Of a DNA stretch of 56,157 nucleotides, positions 35,546 through 43,495 are shown piece after piece. The DNA lies in NCBI GenBank assembly GCA_903842505.1, contig CAIMMI010000146.1:1-56157 (forward strand), in the 5' to 3' direction. Numbering within the stretch: the first letter of the stretch is position 1; every line of letters begins with the position of its first letter. Source of the stretch: an uncultured Verrucomicrobiota bacterium (GTDB taxonomy: Bacteria; Verrucomicrobiota; Verrucomicrobiia; Limisphaerales; UBA9464). The notes under the pieces were generated by a model. It was not told the origin of the DNA. It did no database searches and saw only the letters and a list, made by a program, of their open reading frames with translations. The translations under genes and the position numbers were made by a program.

Positions 35546-36079
35546 TTAGGAAGTGAATTTCTCGATCAGGGCCGCCCACCGACCCTGCCCCTTGAGCACC
35601 AGGTCCACGACCTCGCGCACCGCCCCGCAACCTCCGTTCAACCGACACACATAGTGCGCCAATGCCCGCGCCTCCTCGATGCCGTCCGCCGGAACCGCCG
35701 CGAACCCGGCCCGCTTCAGCGCCGCCAGATCCACCACGTCATCGCCCATGTACAACGTCTCGGCCCAACCCATTCCCAACTCCCTCTGGATCTCCTCGAT
35801 CACCCCGACCTTCGGGCTGCTCGACTGCTTCACGTAGTCCACCTTCAAGTCGTTCGCCCGCTCCGTCGTCGCCGCCGAAGGCCGCGCACTCACCCACGCC
35901 ACCTTCAAGCCCTCCGCCTGCAACAAGCGCAGTCCCAGCCCATCCCGGATGTGGAACACCTTGCGCTCCGCCATCCCAGCTCCCATCTCGATCCGCGCCT
36001 CCGTCAGGACGCCGTCCACATCGCAGACGAACAGCTGGATCCGCTTCAACCGCTCCACCAAAACCCCGGGTACTTCCAT
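35546..36079 (-). CDS. kdsC: 3-deoxy-D-manno-octulosonate 8-phosphate phosphatase
   Basis: A 177-residue HAD-family phosphatase (C0 type, tetrameric, without a large cap). It removes phosphate from Kdo-8-P in LPS inner-core synthesis. It has motif I FVCDVDGVLT, motif II VSARPSAAT and motif III/IV YMGDDVVDLAALKRAG, with C-terminal GGCGAVREVVDLVL typical of KdsC. It is the first gene of a minus-strand run kdsC-lptC-lptA-lptB-hprK. The start at 36079 (MEVPGVLVERLKRIQLFVCDVDG) gives the family length; the long in-frame extension upstream overlaps the divergent gene's control region. Confidence 0.93.
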   Translation of the reverse strand: MEVPGVLVERLKRIQLFVCDVDGVLTEARIEMGAGMAERKVFHIRDGLGLRLLQAEGLKVAWVSARPSAATTERANDLKVDYVKQSSSPKVGVIEEIQRELGMGWAETLYMGDDVVDLAALKRAGFAAVPADGIEEARALAHYVCRLNGGCGAVREVVDLVLKGQGRWAALIEKFTS

Positions 36080-36173
36080 GCCCAGCAACCCTATCCAACC
36101 ACCCACCCGCCGTCGAATGCGCGTTCCACCCCGGTTGCACAATGACCGGAACAGGCGCATCTGTGGGCAGCTC

Positions 36174-36572
36174 ATGATCCTCTTCCTCCGTGTCCTCTTC
36201 CTCGGCGTCCTCGCGGTCATGACCTGGGGAACCGTCCGAGCCAGCCTCGCCCACTCGATGTTCAACATCCCGTCGGCCGTCACCGCCAACCCCTGGTTCC
36301 AGGTCACGCTCTTCGACGCTTACTTCGCCTTCCTCACCTTCTGCGTCTGGATCGCCTGGAAGGAACAGCGCCTCGCCGCCCGCATCCTCTGGGTCATCAC
36401 CGTCCTGCTCTGGGGCAACTTCGCCATCGCCACCTACATGCTCATCGAACTCTTCCGCATCCCCACCAGCGGATCCCTCGACGAAGTCTTCACCCGCAAA
36501 CGCCCCGGCAACCTGCCCCTCCCCATCGCTTTCACCGTCCTCGGCCTCCTCGTCTACGGACTCAGCCTATGA
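36174..36572 (+). CDS. DUF1475-like small membrane protein
   Basis: A 132-residue protein with about four membrane segments (residues ~1-20, 45-62, 70-92, 113-131) and a polar loop before the last. Motifs FDAYFAFLTFCVWIAWKE and LLWGNFAIATYMLIELFRI match the DUF1475 style. Function unknown. The ATG at 36174 follows a GGGCAG sequence. Its stop overlaps the lipocalin start by four bases (ATGA), so the two are coupled. It starts 95 bases from the divergent kdsC. Confidence 0.75.
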   Translation: MILFLRVLFLGVLAVMTWGTVRASLAHSMFNIPSAVTANPWFQVTLFDAYFAFLTFCVWIAWKEQRLAARILWVITVLLWGNFAIATYMLIELFRIPTSGSLDEVFTRKRPGNLPLPIAFTVLGLLVYGLSL

Positions 36573-37147
36573 TTCCACGCCTCCATCCCGCTCTGTCCTT
36601 CATACTCGCCCTGGCCGCCGGACTCCTCCTCCCCGGTTGCTCCACCTCCCGATCCGTGAAACCTCCGCTCCCACTCGCCACCAACGTCAACCTCCCCCGC
36701 TTCATGGGCGACTGGCACGTGATCGCCAATATCCCGACGTTCATCGAACGCGATGCCCACGACGCCGTCGAAAGCTACGAACTCCAACCCGACGGCACGA
36801 TCGCCACCACCTTCCGGTTCCATCGCGGCGCCCCAGACGGCCCCCTCAAGGTCTATCACCCGACCGGATTCATCCACGACCCCGTCACCCAGGCCGAATG
36901 GCGCATGCAGTTCCTTTGGCCCTTCAAGGCCGCCTACCTGATCCTCCAGGTCGATGACGCCCACGAAACCACCGTCATCGGCGTCCCCAGCCGCCGATAC
37001 GTCTGGATCATGGCCCGGACCCCAACCCTCCCCGACGCCCGATACCAGGAGATCGTCCGTTTCCTCGACTCCGTCGGATACGACACCTCCCGTCTGCAAA
37101 AGGTCCCCCAGTCCGGAAGGAACCCCGCCGCCGAAGCCCGAAAGTAA
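36569..37147 (+). CDS. Lipocalin-family outer-membrane lipoprotein (Blc-like)
   Basis: A 192-residue lipoprotein with signal peptide and lipobox LLPGC (Cys24). The lipocalin opening FMGDWHVIANIPTFIERDAHDAVESYEL is followed by beta-barrel strands (IATTFRFHRGAPDGP, AEWRMQFLWPFKAAYLILQVD, YVWIMARTPTLPD). Bacterial lipocalins bind or transport lipids at the outer membrane and are induced in envelope stress. It is translationally coupled to the small membrane protein upstream. Confidence 0.85.
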   Translation: MIPRLHPALSFILALAAGLLLPGCSTSRSVKPPLPLATNVNLPRFMGDWHVIANIPTFIERDAHDAVESYELQPDGTIATTFRFHRGAPDGPLKVYHPTGFIHDPVTQAEWRMQFLWPFKAAYLILQVDDAHETTVIGVPSRRYVWIMARTPTLPDARYQEIVRFLDSVGYDTSRLQKVPQSGRNPAAEARK

Positions 37148-37154
37148 CCCTCTC

Positions 37155-37260
37155 CGGTGGAGCGAGTGTCCTCACGAGCCGTTGGGGAGTCCCGAGTTTC
37201 AAGATTCAAGATTCAAGTTTGAAGGCCGGTTGAATCCTGAAACTTGAATCTTCGAACCTC
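37155..37260 (+). repeat. Dispersed intergenic repeat R1, copy near 37.2 kb
   Basis: Has 'ggtggagcgagtgtcctcacgag', three 'gattcaag' steps and the complementary 'tcctgaaacttgaatcttcg' arm. It lies between the lipocalin gene and the DUF362 gene. Confidence 0.75.
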
Positions 37261-37288
37261 CCGAATCTTTCCCCTACACTGCCCACAC

Positions 37289-38347
37289 ATGCGCGGCGTG
37301 TTCACTCACCTTGGTAGCGGGATCCTGACGGTCCTGACGCTCCTGCTGGCCATCCCGGCGGTGTCCTCCGCCCCGGCCTCCGCCAACGACGCCCCGAAAT
37401 CGGTGGTGTTCGCCGCCCACGACTCCGACGCCACCCAGAGTTACGTCCCCAACCCCGCCATTGTCCGCCGTCTCGTCGACTCCGGCATCCAGGCCTTGGC
37501 CGGCACCAACCAACTCGCCGCCGCCTGGCGCCGTTACGTGAAGCCCTCCGATGTCGTCGGCTTCCGCGTCGTCTCCGCCTCCGGCCCCATCAGCGGCACC
37601 CGCCCCGCCGTCGTCGCTGCCCTCATCGAGTCGCTCGTGGCCACCGGCCATTCCCCGAAGCAGATCGTGATCTGGGACAAACGCGCCAGTGACCTCATCC
37701 TCGCCGGTTACCCGAAGCTCGCCGAACGCCTCGGCGTCCGCTGGGCCGCCACCGAGGAAATCGGCTGGGACGAAGCCCGCTTCTACGAGAACGCCACCAT
37801 CGGACGCCTCCTCATCGGCGACCTCGAATACCCCCGCCGCGACCAAGCCAACGTCGGACGAAAATCCTTCGTCTCCCGACTCCTGGCCCGAGACGTCACC
37901 CGCATCATCCCCGTCACCCCGGTCCTCAGCCACTCCCAGCTGGGCGTCAACGGCCAGATCGCCAACCTGTCCCTCGGTGCCGTCGACAACACCATGCGCT
38001 TCGAACAGGACGCCGGCCGCCTCGCCGAAGCCCTCCCCGAAGTCTGCGCCCTCGACGACATCTTCCCCCGGCTCGCCTTCGGCGTCTCCGATGCCCTCAT
38101 CTGCCAGTACCGCGGCGATGAACGCACCTATCTCCACTACGCCGTCGCCCTCAATCAGGTCCGCTTCAGCACCGATCCCGTCGCCCTCGACGCCCTCGCC
38201 CTCGACGACATCCGCCGCTCCCGCGCCGCCAATCCCACCGAAGGCGAGAAGCCCTTCAACACCGACCTCTACGGGAACTGCGCCCTGCTCGACATGGGCA
38301 ACGCCGACCTCTCCCGGATCGACGTCCGCAAGGTTCCCCAACCCTGA
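37289..38347 (+). CDS. Secreted DUF362-domain protein
   Basis: A 352-residue exported protein (signal peptide with core ILTVLTLLLAIPAVSSA). It matches the DUF362 pattern without iron-sulfur cysteines: VGFRVVSASGPISGTRPAVVAALIESL, QIVIWDKRASDLILAGY, and FSTDPVALDALALDDI near the end. Function is unknown for stand-alone forms. It is followed after 15 bases by a GxGYxYP-family gene, so they likely work together on an extracellular substrate. Start at 37289: this ATG begins the signal peptide. Confidence 0.8.
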   Translation: MRGVFTHLGSGILTVLTLLLAIPAVSSAPASANDAPKSVVFAAHDSDATQSYVPNPAIVRRLVDSGIQALAGTNQLAAAWRRYVKPSDVVGFRVVSASGPISGTRPAVVAALIESLVATGHSPKQIVIWDKRASDLILAGYPKLAERLGVRWAATEEIGWDEARFYENATIGRLLIGDLEYPRRDQANVGRKSFVSRLLARDVTRIIPVTPVLSHSQLGVNGQIANLSLGAVDNTMRFEQDAGRLAEALPEVCALDDIFPRLAFGVSDALICQYRGDERTYLHYAVALNQVRFSTDPVALDALALDDIRRSRAANPTEGEKPFNTDLYGNCALLDMGNADLSRIDVRKVPQP

Positions 38348-38362
38348 TAGCCCCCTCCCCTC

Positions 38363-39916
38363 TTGATCTCCCGGCTCCTTCACGGTCTCCGCATCTTCGC
38401 CGGCTTTTTCATCCTCGCCGGCTTCGCCCACGCCCAAACCTCAGGCGCTGCCTCGACCGACGGACGTCCCCTCCTCTGGATCCTCGACCCTCCGCCGGCA
38501 GACGCCGCCCACCAGGCCCTCGCCGCCTCAATCCAGGGACTCCTCAACCAGGATCGCGCCGTCGTCTGGATCCGCGCCCGAAGCCTGCAGGCCCTCGTCC
38601 TCGAACGGGTCCAGGACCGCTTCACCCCGGCCATCACCGCCAACCCCTGGGAAATCGTCCGATCCAACCGCGCCCGCTTCGCCGGATTTCTCACCTGCCA
38701 CGTCACCAATCACACCCTCAACCTCGCCACCAGTCTCGCCGGCCCGCGTCAGGCGCTCGTGATCGACACCTCGCTCCGCCAGACGGCCCTCGACCTCGGC
38801 CTCACCGAAGTCGCCGACCTCCGCGCTGTCCCGGCCACCCACGCTTTCGACCGCTTCAGCCCGGAATGCAGCCGCGGCATCCTGATCCATCAACCCGTCT
38901 CGAAGCCGTTCCACCTCCGCGACCTCGCCGTCGCCCGCAAGGCCTGGGTCGACTTCGAACCTTCCAACGGCTCCCTCACCGAACGCGTCCGCCAACTCGG
39001 CCCCGATACCGAAGTGCTCGGCTGGGGCTCCGACGAGGAGGTGTTCGTCCGCGAATCCACCCGCGGCGGTGGCTGGGTCATTCCCGCCGATTGGGCCCTC
39101 AACCTCTCCGCCCATCGCTGGCTCCACGACCCGACTCCGCAACCGAGCCCCCGCCCCGCTCCCGCTCCCGCCCAACCCGGCGAACGGATCGTCACCTTCG
39201 TCATCTCCGACGGCGACAACGTGCAGTGGCTCCTCGGCGGATTCGCTACCCAACCCGGTTTCTGGTCCAGCCCCCGACGTGGATCCTTCCCCGTGACCTG
39301 GGAACTCGCGCCTCGCCTCGCTGAACTGGCCCCCGCCGCCGACGCCTGGCTCCGTCGTACCGCCACGCCGCTCGACGCCTTCATCGGCGGCCCCAGCGGC
39401 GGCGGTTACTACTTTCCCCACCACGCCCCCGATCCCTCCCGCATCGCCCACCGCTCTGCCGATGCCCTCGCCTTCGCCAACCTCCGGGTCACCTCGATCC
39501 TCAATTCCGGCGGCAGCCCCGCCGATGCCGCCGCACTCCTCGCCGACCCGCGCATCGACGGCGTCCTCTACAAGGACTACGCCCCCTACAACCGCCGTCA
39601 GGGCGCGGTCTCCTGGCATCAGGGCAAACCCGCCGTCGCCTATCGGTACCTGCTCTGGGAACAGAAGGACCGAACCGGAAAGCTCCGACCCGACTGGCTC
39701 CCCGAAGGCGTCGCCAAGGCCATCGCCGCCTCTCCCGACGACCCCACCTCCACCGCCGAGGCCTTCAGCGTGATCCAGGTCCACGCCTGGTCGTTCCGCT
39801 CCCAGGGCGGCCCCATGGAAGCCATCCACGACACCATCCGCCAACTGCCACCCCGCACCCGCGTCGTCACCGCCCCAGACCTCATCGATCTTATCCGCCC
39901 CCTCCGCCCGAAGTAG
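38363..39916 (+). CDS. Secreted GxGYxYP-family putative glycoside hydrolase
   Basis: A 517-residue exported protein. The N-terminal part (LLWILDPPPADAAHQALAASIQGLLNQ) and the C-terminal domain with ISDGDNVQWLLGGF and the name-giving GPSGGGYYFPHHA (a G-GYYFP form of the motif) match the GxGYxYP family, a proposed but not biochemically proven glycoside hydrolase. The start is a TTG at 38363 (MISRLLHGLRIFAGFFILAGFAHAQ), 15 bases after the DUF362 stop. It supplies a signal peptide, and no ATG nearby would. The pair probably acts outside the cytoplasm. Confidence 0.82.
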   Translation: MISRLLHGLRIFAGFFILAGFAHAQTSGAASTDGRPLLWILDPPPADAAHQALAASIQGLLNQDRAVVWIRARSLQALVLERVQDRFTPAITANPWEIVRSNRARFAGFLTCHVTNHTLNLATSLAGPRQALVIDTSLRQTALDLGLTEVADLRAVPATHAFDRFSPECSRGILIHQPVSKPFHLRDLAVARKAWVDFEPSNGSLTERVRQLGPDTEVLGWGSDEEVFVRESTRGGGWVIPADWALNLSAHRWLHDPTPQPSPRPAPAPAQPGERIVTFVISDGDNVQWLLGGFATQPGFWSSPRRGSFPVTWELAPRLAELAPAADAWLRRTATPLDAFIGGPSGGGYYFPHHAPDPSRIAHRSADALAFANLRVTSILNSGGSPADAAALLADPRIDGVLYKDYAPYNRRQGAVSWHQGKPAVAYRYLLWEQKDRTGKLRPDWLPEGVAKAIAASPDDPTSTAEAFSVIQVHAWSFRSQGGPMEAIHDTIRQLPPRTRVVTAPDLIDLIRPLRPK

Positions 39917-39923
39917 GCGGAGT

Positions 39924-40008
39924 CCGAAGGTTCAAGGTTCAAGTTGGCTGCCAGTCTCCAGACCCACGCCCTCTTGAAACTTGAATCTTCAAACTTGGGA
40001 CTCCCCAT
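39924..40008 (+). repeat. Dispersed intergenic repeat R1, inner arms only
   Basis: Only the 'ggttcaaggttcaag' and 'cttgaaacttgaatcttcaaac' arms remain, without the 'gtcctcacgag' core. Confidence 0.6.
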
Positions 40009-40054
40009 CTTGTCTTGCACTCCTCCCACACCCGCGGAGACAACCCACCCCAGC

Positions 40055-40981
40055 ATGCCGCTGCCTTCCTTGCGCCCGGTCCGTGACTCGCTCGCCGCGT
40101 GGCGATTCCGGCGTGCCCTGCGTGCCCTTCATCCCCAGGTGTTCGGATGGTCCGACGCCTTCATGGGCTTCTCCCGCATCCTCGCCCCCCAGCGACTCCG
40201 CCACCGCATCGGCAGCCAACTCCTCGCCCGTCATTGCGAGACCCAGCCCGACCCCGCCGGCGGCTTCAAGGTCCACGTCCGCCCGCTCGGTCTCGACTTC
40301 TTCTGGCCGTCCCCTTCGACCTGCGACACCTGGTACGCCCTCGAACAGGAACTCCGGGAAGACAACCCCCACTGTTACACCACCGCCCCGATCCGCCTCG
40401 GTCCGGACTCCGTCGTACTCGATGTGGGCGCCTGCGAGGGTCTCTTCGCCTTCCGGGCCCTCCGCCAGAAGCTGGCCCGGGAAGTCATCGCCTTCGAACC
40501 GTTCCCCGCCATGGCCGAACTGCTCCGTCGCGGCGCCGCCGCCAACGGGATCACCCTGGGTCTCCATCACGAACCCTTCGCCGTCAGCAACCACAACGGC
40601 CCCGTCGGCTTCCGCACCGACCTCGGCGCCGACAGCAGCCAGGTGATCCTGAATCCTCCCGCGGACTTCCAGGGCGTCGTCGTGCAGTCGATCCGACTCG
40701 ACGACTACCTCGCCCAAACAGGCCGGAAACTCTGCGAAAAGGACCTCCTCAAGATCGACGCCGAGGGCGCCGACTTCGACGTGCTCCGCGGGGCCGAGAA
40801 AACCATCCGTGAATCCGCTCCCCAGATCGCCGTAACGACCTACCACCTGGACGAACACGCCGCGGACATCCTCGATTGGCTCCAGAAGGTCCAACCGCGC
40901 TACCGCTATCGGCTCAAGGGATTCTCCTACTGGACCACCACGCCGCGGCCGGTGCTCCTGCAGGCGTCGGCCCTCGGCTGA
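40055..40981 (+). CDS. FkbM-family SAM-dependent methyltransferase
   Basis: A 308-residue protein with a Rossmann-fold methyltransferase domain: SVVLDVGACEGLFAFRAL (SAM-binding motif I), EVIAFEPFPAMAELLRR, and the FkbM signature DLLKIDAEGADFDVLRGAEKTI. FkbM enzymes O-methylate sugars or polyketides. Next to envelope genes, methylation of a surface glycan is plausible (inference). Its stop is 15 bases from the convergent infA stop. The start at 40055 is the only ATG ahead of the domain without translating repeat DNA. Confidence 0.85.
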   Translation: MPLPSLRPVRDSLAAWRFRRALRALHPQVFGWSDAFMGFSRILAPQRLRHRIGSQLLARHCETQPDPAGGFKVHVRPLGLDFFWPSPSTCDTWYALEQELREDNPHCYTTAPIRLGPDSVVLDVGACEGLFAFRALRQKLAREVIAFEPFPAMAELLRRGAAANGITLGLHHEPFAVSNHNGPVGFRTDLGADSSQVILNPPADFQGVVVQSIRLDDYLAQTGRKLCEKDLLKIDAEGADFDVLRGAEKTIRESAPQIAVTTYHLDEHAADILDWLQKVQPRYRYRLKGFSYWTTTPRPVLLQASALG

Positions 40982-40996
40982 TCAACTCCGTTCCGT

Positions 40997-41215
40997 TCAG
41001 TTGCTGACGAGGATCCGGGCTTTCGTCAGGTCGTAGGAGGACATCTCCACCCGCACCCGGTCTCCGACGGAAATACCGCTGGAATCCTTCTGTCCCTTGC
41101 CCGGGATATGGGCGAGCACGAGGTGCCCGTTGGGCAGTTCAACCCGGAACGTCGTCCCGGGCAGCACCTCAATCACTGCACCGACCACCTGAATCGGTTC
41201 TTCTTTGCCGGTCAT
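40997..41215 (-). CDS. infA: Translation initiation factor IF-1
   Basis: A 72-residue protein, exactly the usual length, with the S1/OB fold: GAVIEVLPGTTFRVELPNGHLVLAHIPGK, then GDRVRVEMSSYDLTKARI. It binds the ribosomal A site during initiation. It begins MTGKEEPIQV, somewhat different from the usual MAKED start. Its neighbours are not ribosomal-protein genes, so it lies outside the classical cluster. The in-frame extension upstream is R1 repeat and not coding. Confidence 0.95.
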   Translation of the reverse strand: MTGKEEPIQVVGAVIEVLPGTTFRVELPNGHLVLAHIPGKGQKDSSGISVGDRVRVEMSSYDLTKARILVSN

Positions 41216-41525
41216 GTCACCGAATCTGGAAAGCCCGCCCTCCCGAGGCAAGCCGGTTTTCCCGCCGCTGAATGTTTGCCTGCCCCCCCAAGCACCCCCT
41301 CCGGTGGGGTGAGTGTCCTCACGAGCCGTTGGGGAGTCCCGAGTCCCAAGTTTCAAGCCCGGCTCCCGCTTCAAACTTGAAACTGAGAACTTCAAACTCC
41401 GAGGAGTCTCGCCCCACCCTCCAAGGCTTCCCCGCTGGGTGGGGCGAGTGTCCTCACGAGCCGTCCATCCCCACTCCACTCTTTTCCCGATTCACCCCCC
41501 ACCGCTTCGACCCCACACTCCTCGC
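41216..41525. other. Divergent spacer infA / thiD filled by R1 repeats
   Basis: About 310 bases. One R1 copy (41299-41420) plus a second R1 core (41439-41463) fill much of the middle. No THI-box (TPP riboswitch) sequence is visible ahead of thiD. No gene. Confidence 0.5.
41299..41463 (+). repeat. Dispersed intergenic repeat R1, tandem double copy
   Basis: A full R1 (two arms and 'tctcgccccacc' close at ~41420) is followed by a second 'gggtggggcgagtgtcctcacgag' core. It shows that the element can sit in tandem. Confidence 0.75.
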
Positions 41526-42326
41526 ATGGCACGACGCGAACGATGGCCGGTGGCACTGACGGTGGCGGGTTCGGATTCCGGGGGCGGCGCCGGAATCCAG
41601 GCGGACCTCAAGGTCTTCCAGTCGCTCCAGGTCCACGGCACCACCGCCATCACCTGCCTGACCGCCCAGAACCCTGCCGGCGTGACGGCCATCGAAGCCG
41701 TTTCTCCCGCGTTCCTCCGCGCCCAACTGGACGCAGTCTTCGACGAACTTCCGCCCCGCGCCGCCAAGACCGGCATGCTCTGGAAGGCCGGACTGGTCCG
41801 GGAAGTGGTCCATTGGTGGTCGATCTCCCAACACCCGCCCCTCGTCGTGGATCCCGTCATGATCGCGACTTCCGGCGCGGTCCTCCTGCGTCCCGACGCC
41901 ATCGCCGCGATCCGCAACGATCTGCTGCCATTGGCCGCCATCGCCACCCCGAACCTCGACGAGGCAGCCCATCTGCTGGGCGTTTCCCTGCACTCGCTCG
42001 ATGACCTCCGCGATGCGGCACGGGAATTGCACCGACGCCATCAATGCGCGTTTCTGGTCAAGGGCGGTCACCTGAAGAACTCGGCCGATGCCGTGGATGT
42101 CTTCTGGGACGGGCGCCGGGAGCTGCTGCTCTCAACCCCATTCATCCGCGGGGTATCAACCCATGGCACCGGGTGCACCTACTCGGCGGCCATCGCTGCC
42201 CATCTCGCCCGCGGACTGCGTCTGCTCCCCGCCGTCCAGGCCGCCAAGCACACCATCACCCAGGCCATCATCCACAGCGTCCGCATCGGCTCCCACCAAG
42301 CCCTGCGCCCGTCCGCCAAGCCCTGA
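41526..42326 (+). CDS. thiD: Hydroxymethylpyrimidine/phosphomethylpyrimidine kinase
   Basis: A 266-residue ribokinase-fold kinase that phosphorylates HMP and HMP-P for thiamine synthesis. Motifs are VAGSDSGGGAGIQADLKVF, VVDPVMIATSGAVLL, LVKGGHL and the anion-hole/catalytic THGTGCTYSAAIAAHLARG. The length is as expected. The start at 41526 (MARRERWPVALTVAGSDS) is the first ATG after the repeat. No other thi genes are adjacent, so it may serve salvage. Confidence 0.93.
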   Translation: MARRERWPVALTVAGSDSGGGAGIQADLKVFQSLQVHGTTAITCLTAQNPAGVTAIEAVSPAFLRAQLDAVFDELPPRAAKTGMLWKAGLVREVVHWWSISQHPPLVVDPVMIATSGAVLLRPDAIAAIRNDLLPLAAIATPNLDEAAHLLGVSLHSLDDLRDAARELHRRHQCAFLVKGGHLKNSADAVDVFWDGRRELLLSTPFIRGVSTHGTGCTYSAAIAAHLARGLRLLPAVQAAKHTITQAIIHSVRIGSHQALRPSAKP

Positions 42327-42547
42327 AGGCCACGCGCATCCCGGAGGGACGCAAGCCGATCGCAAAGAACTGTCCTCTGTCCTCTGCCCTCTGGCTTCTG
42401 GCATCTGGCTTCTGGCATCTGGGTACTGGGAACTGTCCTCTGGCATCTGGGTACTGGGAACTATCCTCTGGCAACTACCTGCCGACAACGCCCCCCTCCC
42501 CTCGGCCCGACTCTTGACCCTGCACCGCGTCCGGTAACACTGCCTCA
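42327..42547. other. Spacer between thiD and the ThuA gene with a 28-bp tandem repeat
   Basis: Contains shorter 'tctggcttctggcatc' steps followed by two near-perfect 28-bp units (42411-42438 and 42439-42466, one difference). No gene or clear terminator. Confidence 0.5.
42411..42466 (+). repeat. 28-bp tandem repeat (two units)
   Basis: Units share 'tctggcatctgggtactggg' and differ at one base near the 3' end. A third partial unit follows. The words resemble those in the other 'ggaaactgg' intergenic elements. Confidence 0.65.
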
Positions 42548-43450
42548 ATGAATTCCGTACCCAAAGGATGGTTGGCAGCGGTCCTCGCCCTGGTGACGAC
42601 GGCAGCCTGCGCCGCGGACAAGACGGTTCTCCTCATCGCCGGACGCCCCAGCCATCCCCCGGGAATGCATGAATTCCGGGCCGGGATGATGCTCTTCCAG
42701 ACCTGCCTCGAAGGCGTCCCCGGCCTGAAGGTCCAGGTCGCCTCCAATGGCTGGCCCACCAAGGTCGAGGGCGACAAACGCGTCGATGACAACGCTGCCT
42801 TCGAGGGCGTCGACGCCGTCGTCATCTACGCCGACGGCGGCGGCGGCCATCCGGCCCTCCAGAACAACCGCACCCAACTCTTCGACTCCCTCGCCAGGAA
42901 GGGCGTCGGCCTCGGCTTCGCCCATTACGGCGTCGAAGTCCCCAAGGGCGATCCCGGCGCCGCCATGCACCGCTGGGTCGGCGGGTACTACGAGCACCAG
43001 TTCAGCGTGAACCCGATGTGGAAGCCGGAGTTCAAGTCCTTCCCCGTCCACCCGGTCACCCGCGGCGTGAAGCCCTTCGCCACCCACGACGAATGGTACT
43101 TCAACATGCGCTGGGTTCCCGGCCAGAAGGGCGTCACCCCACTCCTCGTCGCCACCCCGGACGAAAAGGTCCGCCGCGGCCCCTACGTCTACCCTCAGGG
43201 GCCTTATGACCACATCGTCGCCGATGCCGGCCGCGCCGAAACGATGATGTGGGTCTGCGAACGCGAGGACGGCGGACGTGGATTCGGCTTCACGGGCGGT
43301 CACACCCATCGGAACTGGGCCGACGCCAACCAACGCAAGATCCTGCTGAACGCGGTCTTGTGGATCAGCAAGCTCGAGGTCCCGGCCAATGGCGTCGTGT
43401 CCACCCCCTCCGAGGACACCCTGGTCGCCAACCAGGACAAGAAAAAGTAG
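42548..43450 (+). CDS. Secreted ThuA-like domain protein
   Basis: A 300-residue exported protein. A signal peptide (MNSVPKGWLAAVLALVTTAACA) precedes the ThuA/glutamine-amidotransferase-like fold (KTVLLIAGRPSHPPGMHEFRAG, VVIYADGGGGHPA, VGLGFAHYGVEVP, HRWVGGYYEHQF, FTGGHTHRNWADANQRKILLNAVLW). ThuA-like proteins are linked to trehalose or other sugar use, but the enzymatic role is unproven. It ends in a KKK tail. It lies 45 bases upstream of the DUF3570 gene on the same strand, but is more likely an independent unit. Confidence 0.88.
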   Translation: MNSVPKGWLAAVLALVTTAACAADKTVLLIAGRPSHPPGMHEFRAGMMLFQTCLEGVPGLKVQVASNGWPTKVEGDKRVDDNAAFEGVDAVVIYADGGGGHPALQNNRTQLFDSLARKGVGLGFAHYGVEVPKGDPGAAMHRWVGGYYEHQFSVNPMWKPEFKSFPVHPVTRGVKPFATHDEWYFNMRWVPGQKGVTPLLVATPDEKVRRGPYVYPQGPYDHIVADAGRAETMMWVCEREDGGRGFGFTGGHTHRNWADANQRKILLNAVLWISKLEVPANGVVSTPSEDTLVANQDKKK

Positions 43451-43495
43451 CCAACCCTTCGCCTCACCGGTCTCGCATTCCGTTCCCGAATCCTC

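Noticed and set aside
41464-41525. TPP riboswitch ahead of thiD
   Set aside because: No THI-box core (CTGAGA...ACCTGA-type) visible, and the spacer is filled by repeats.
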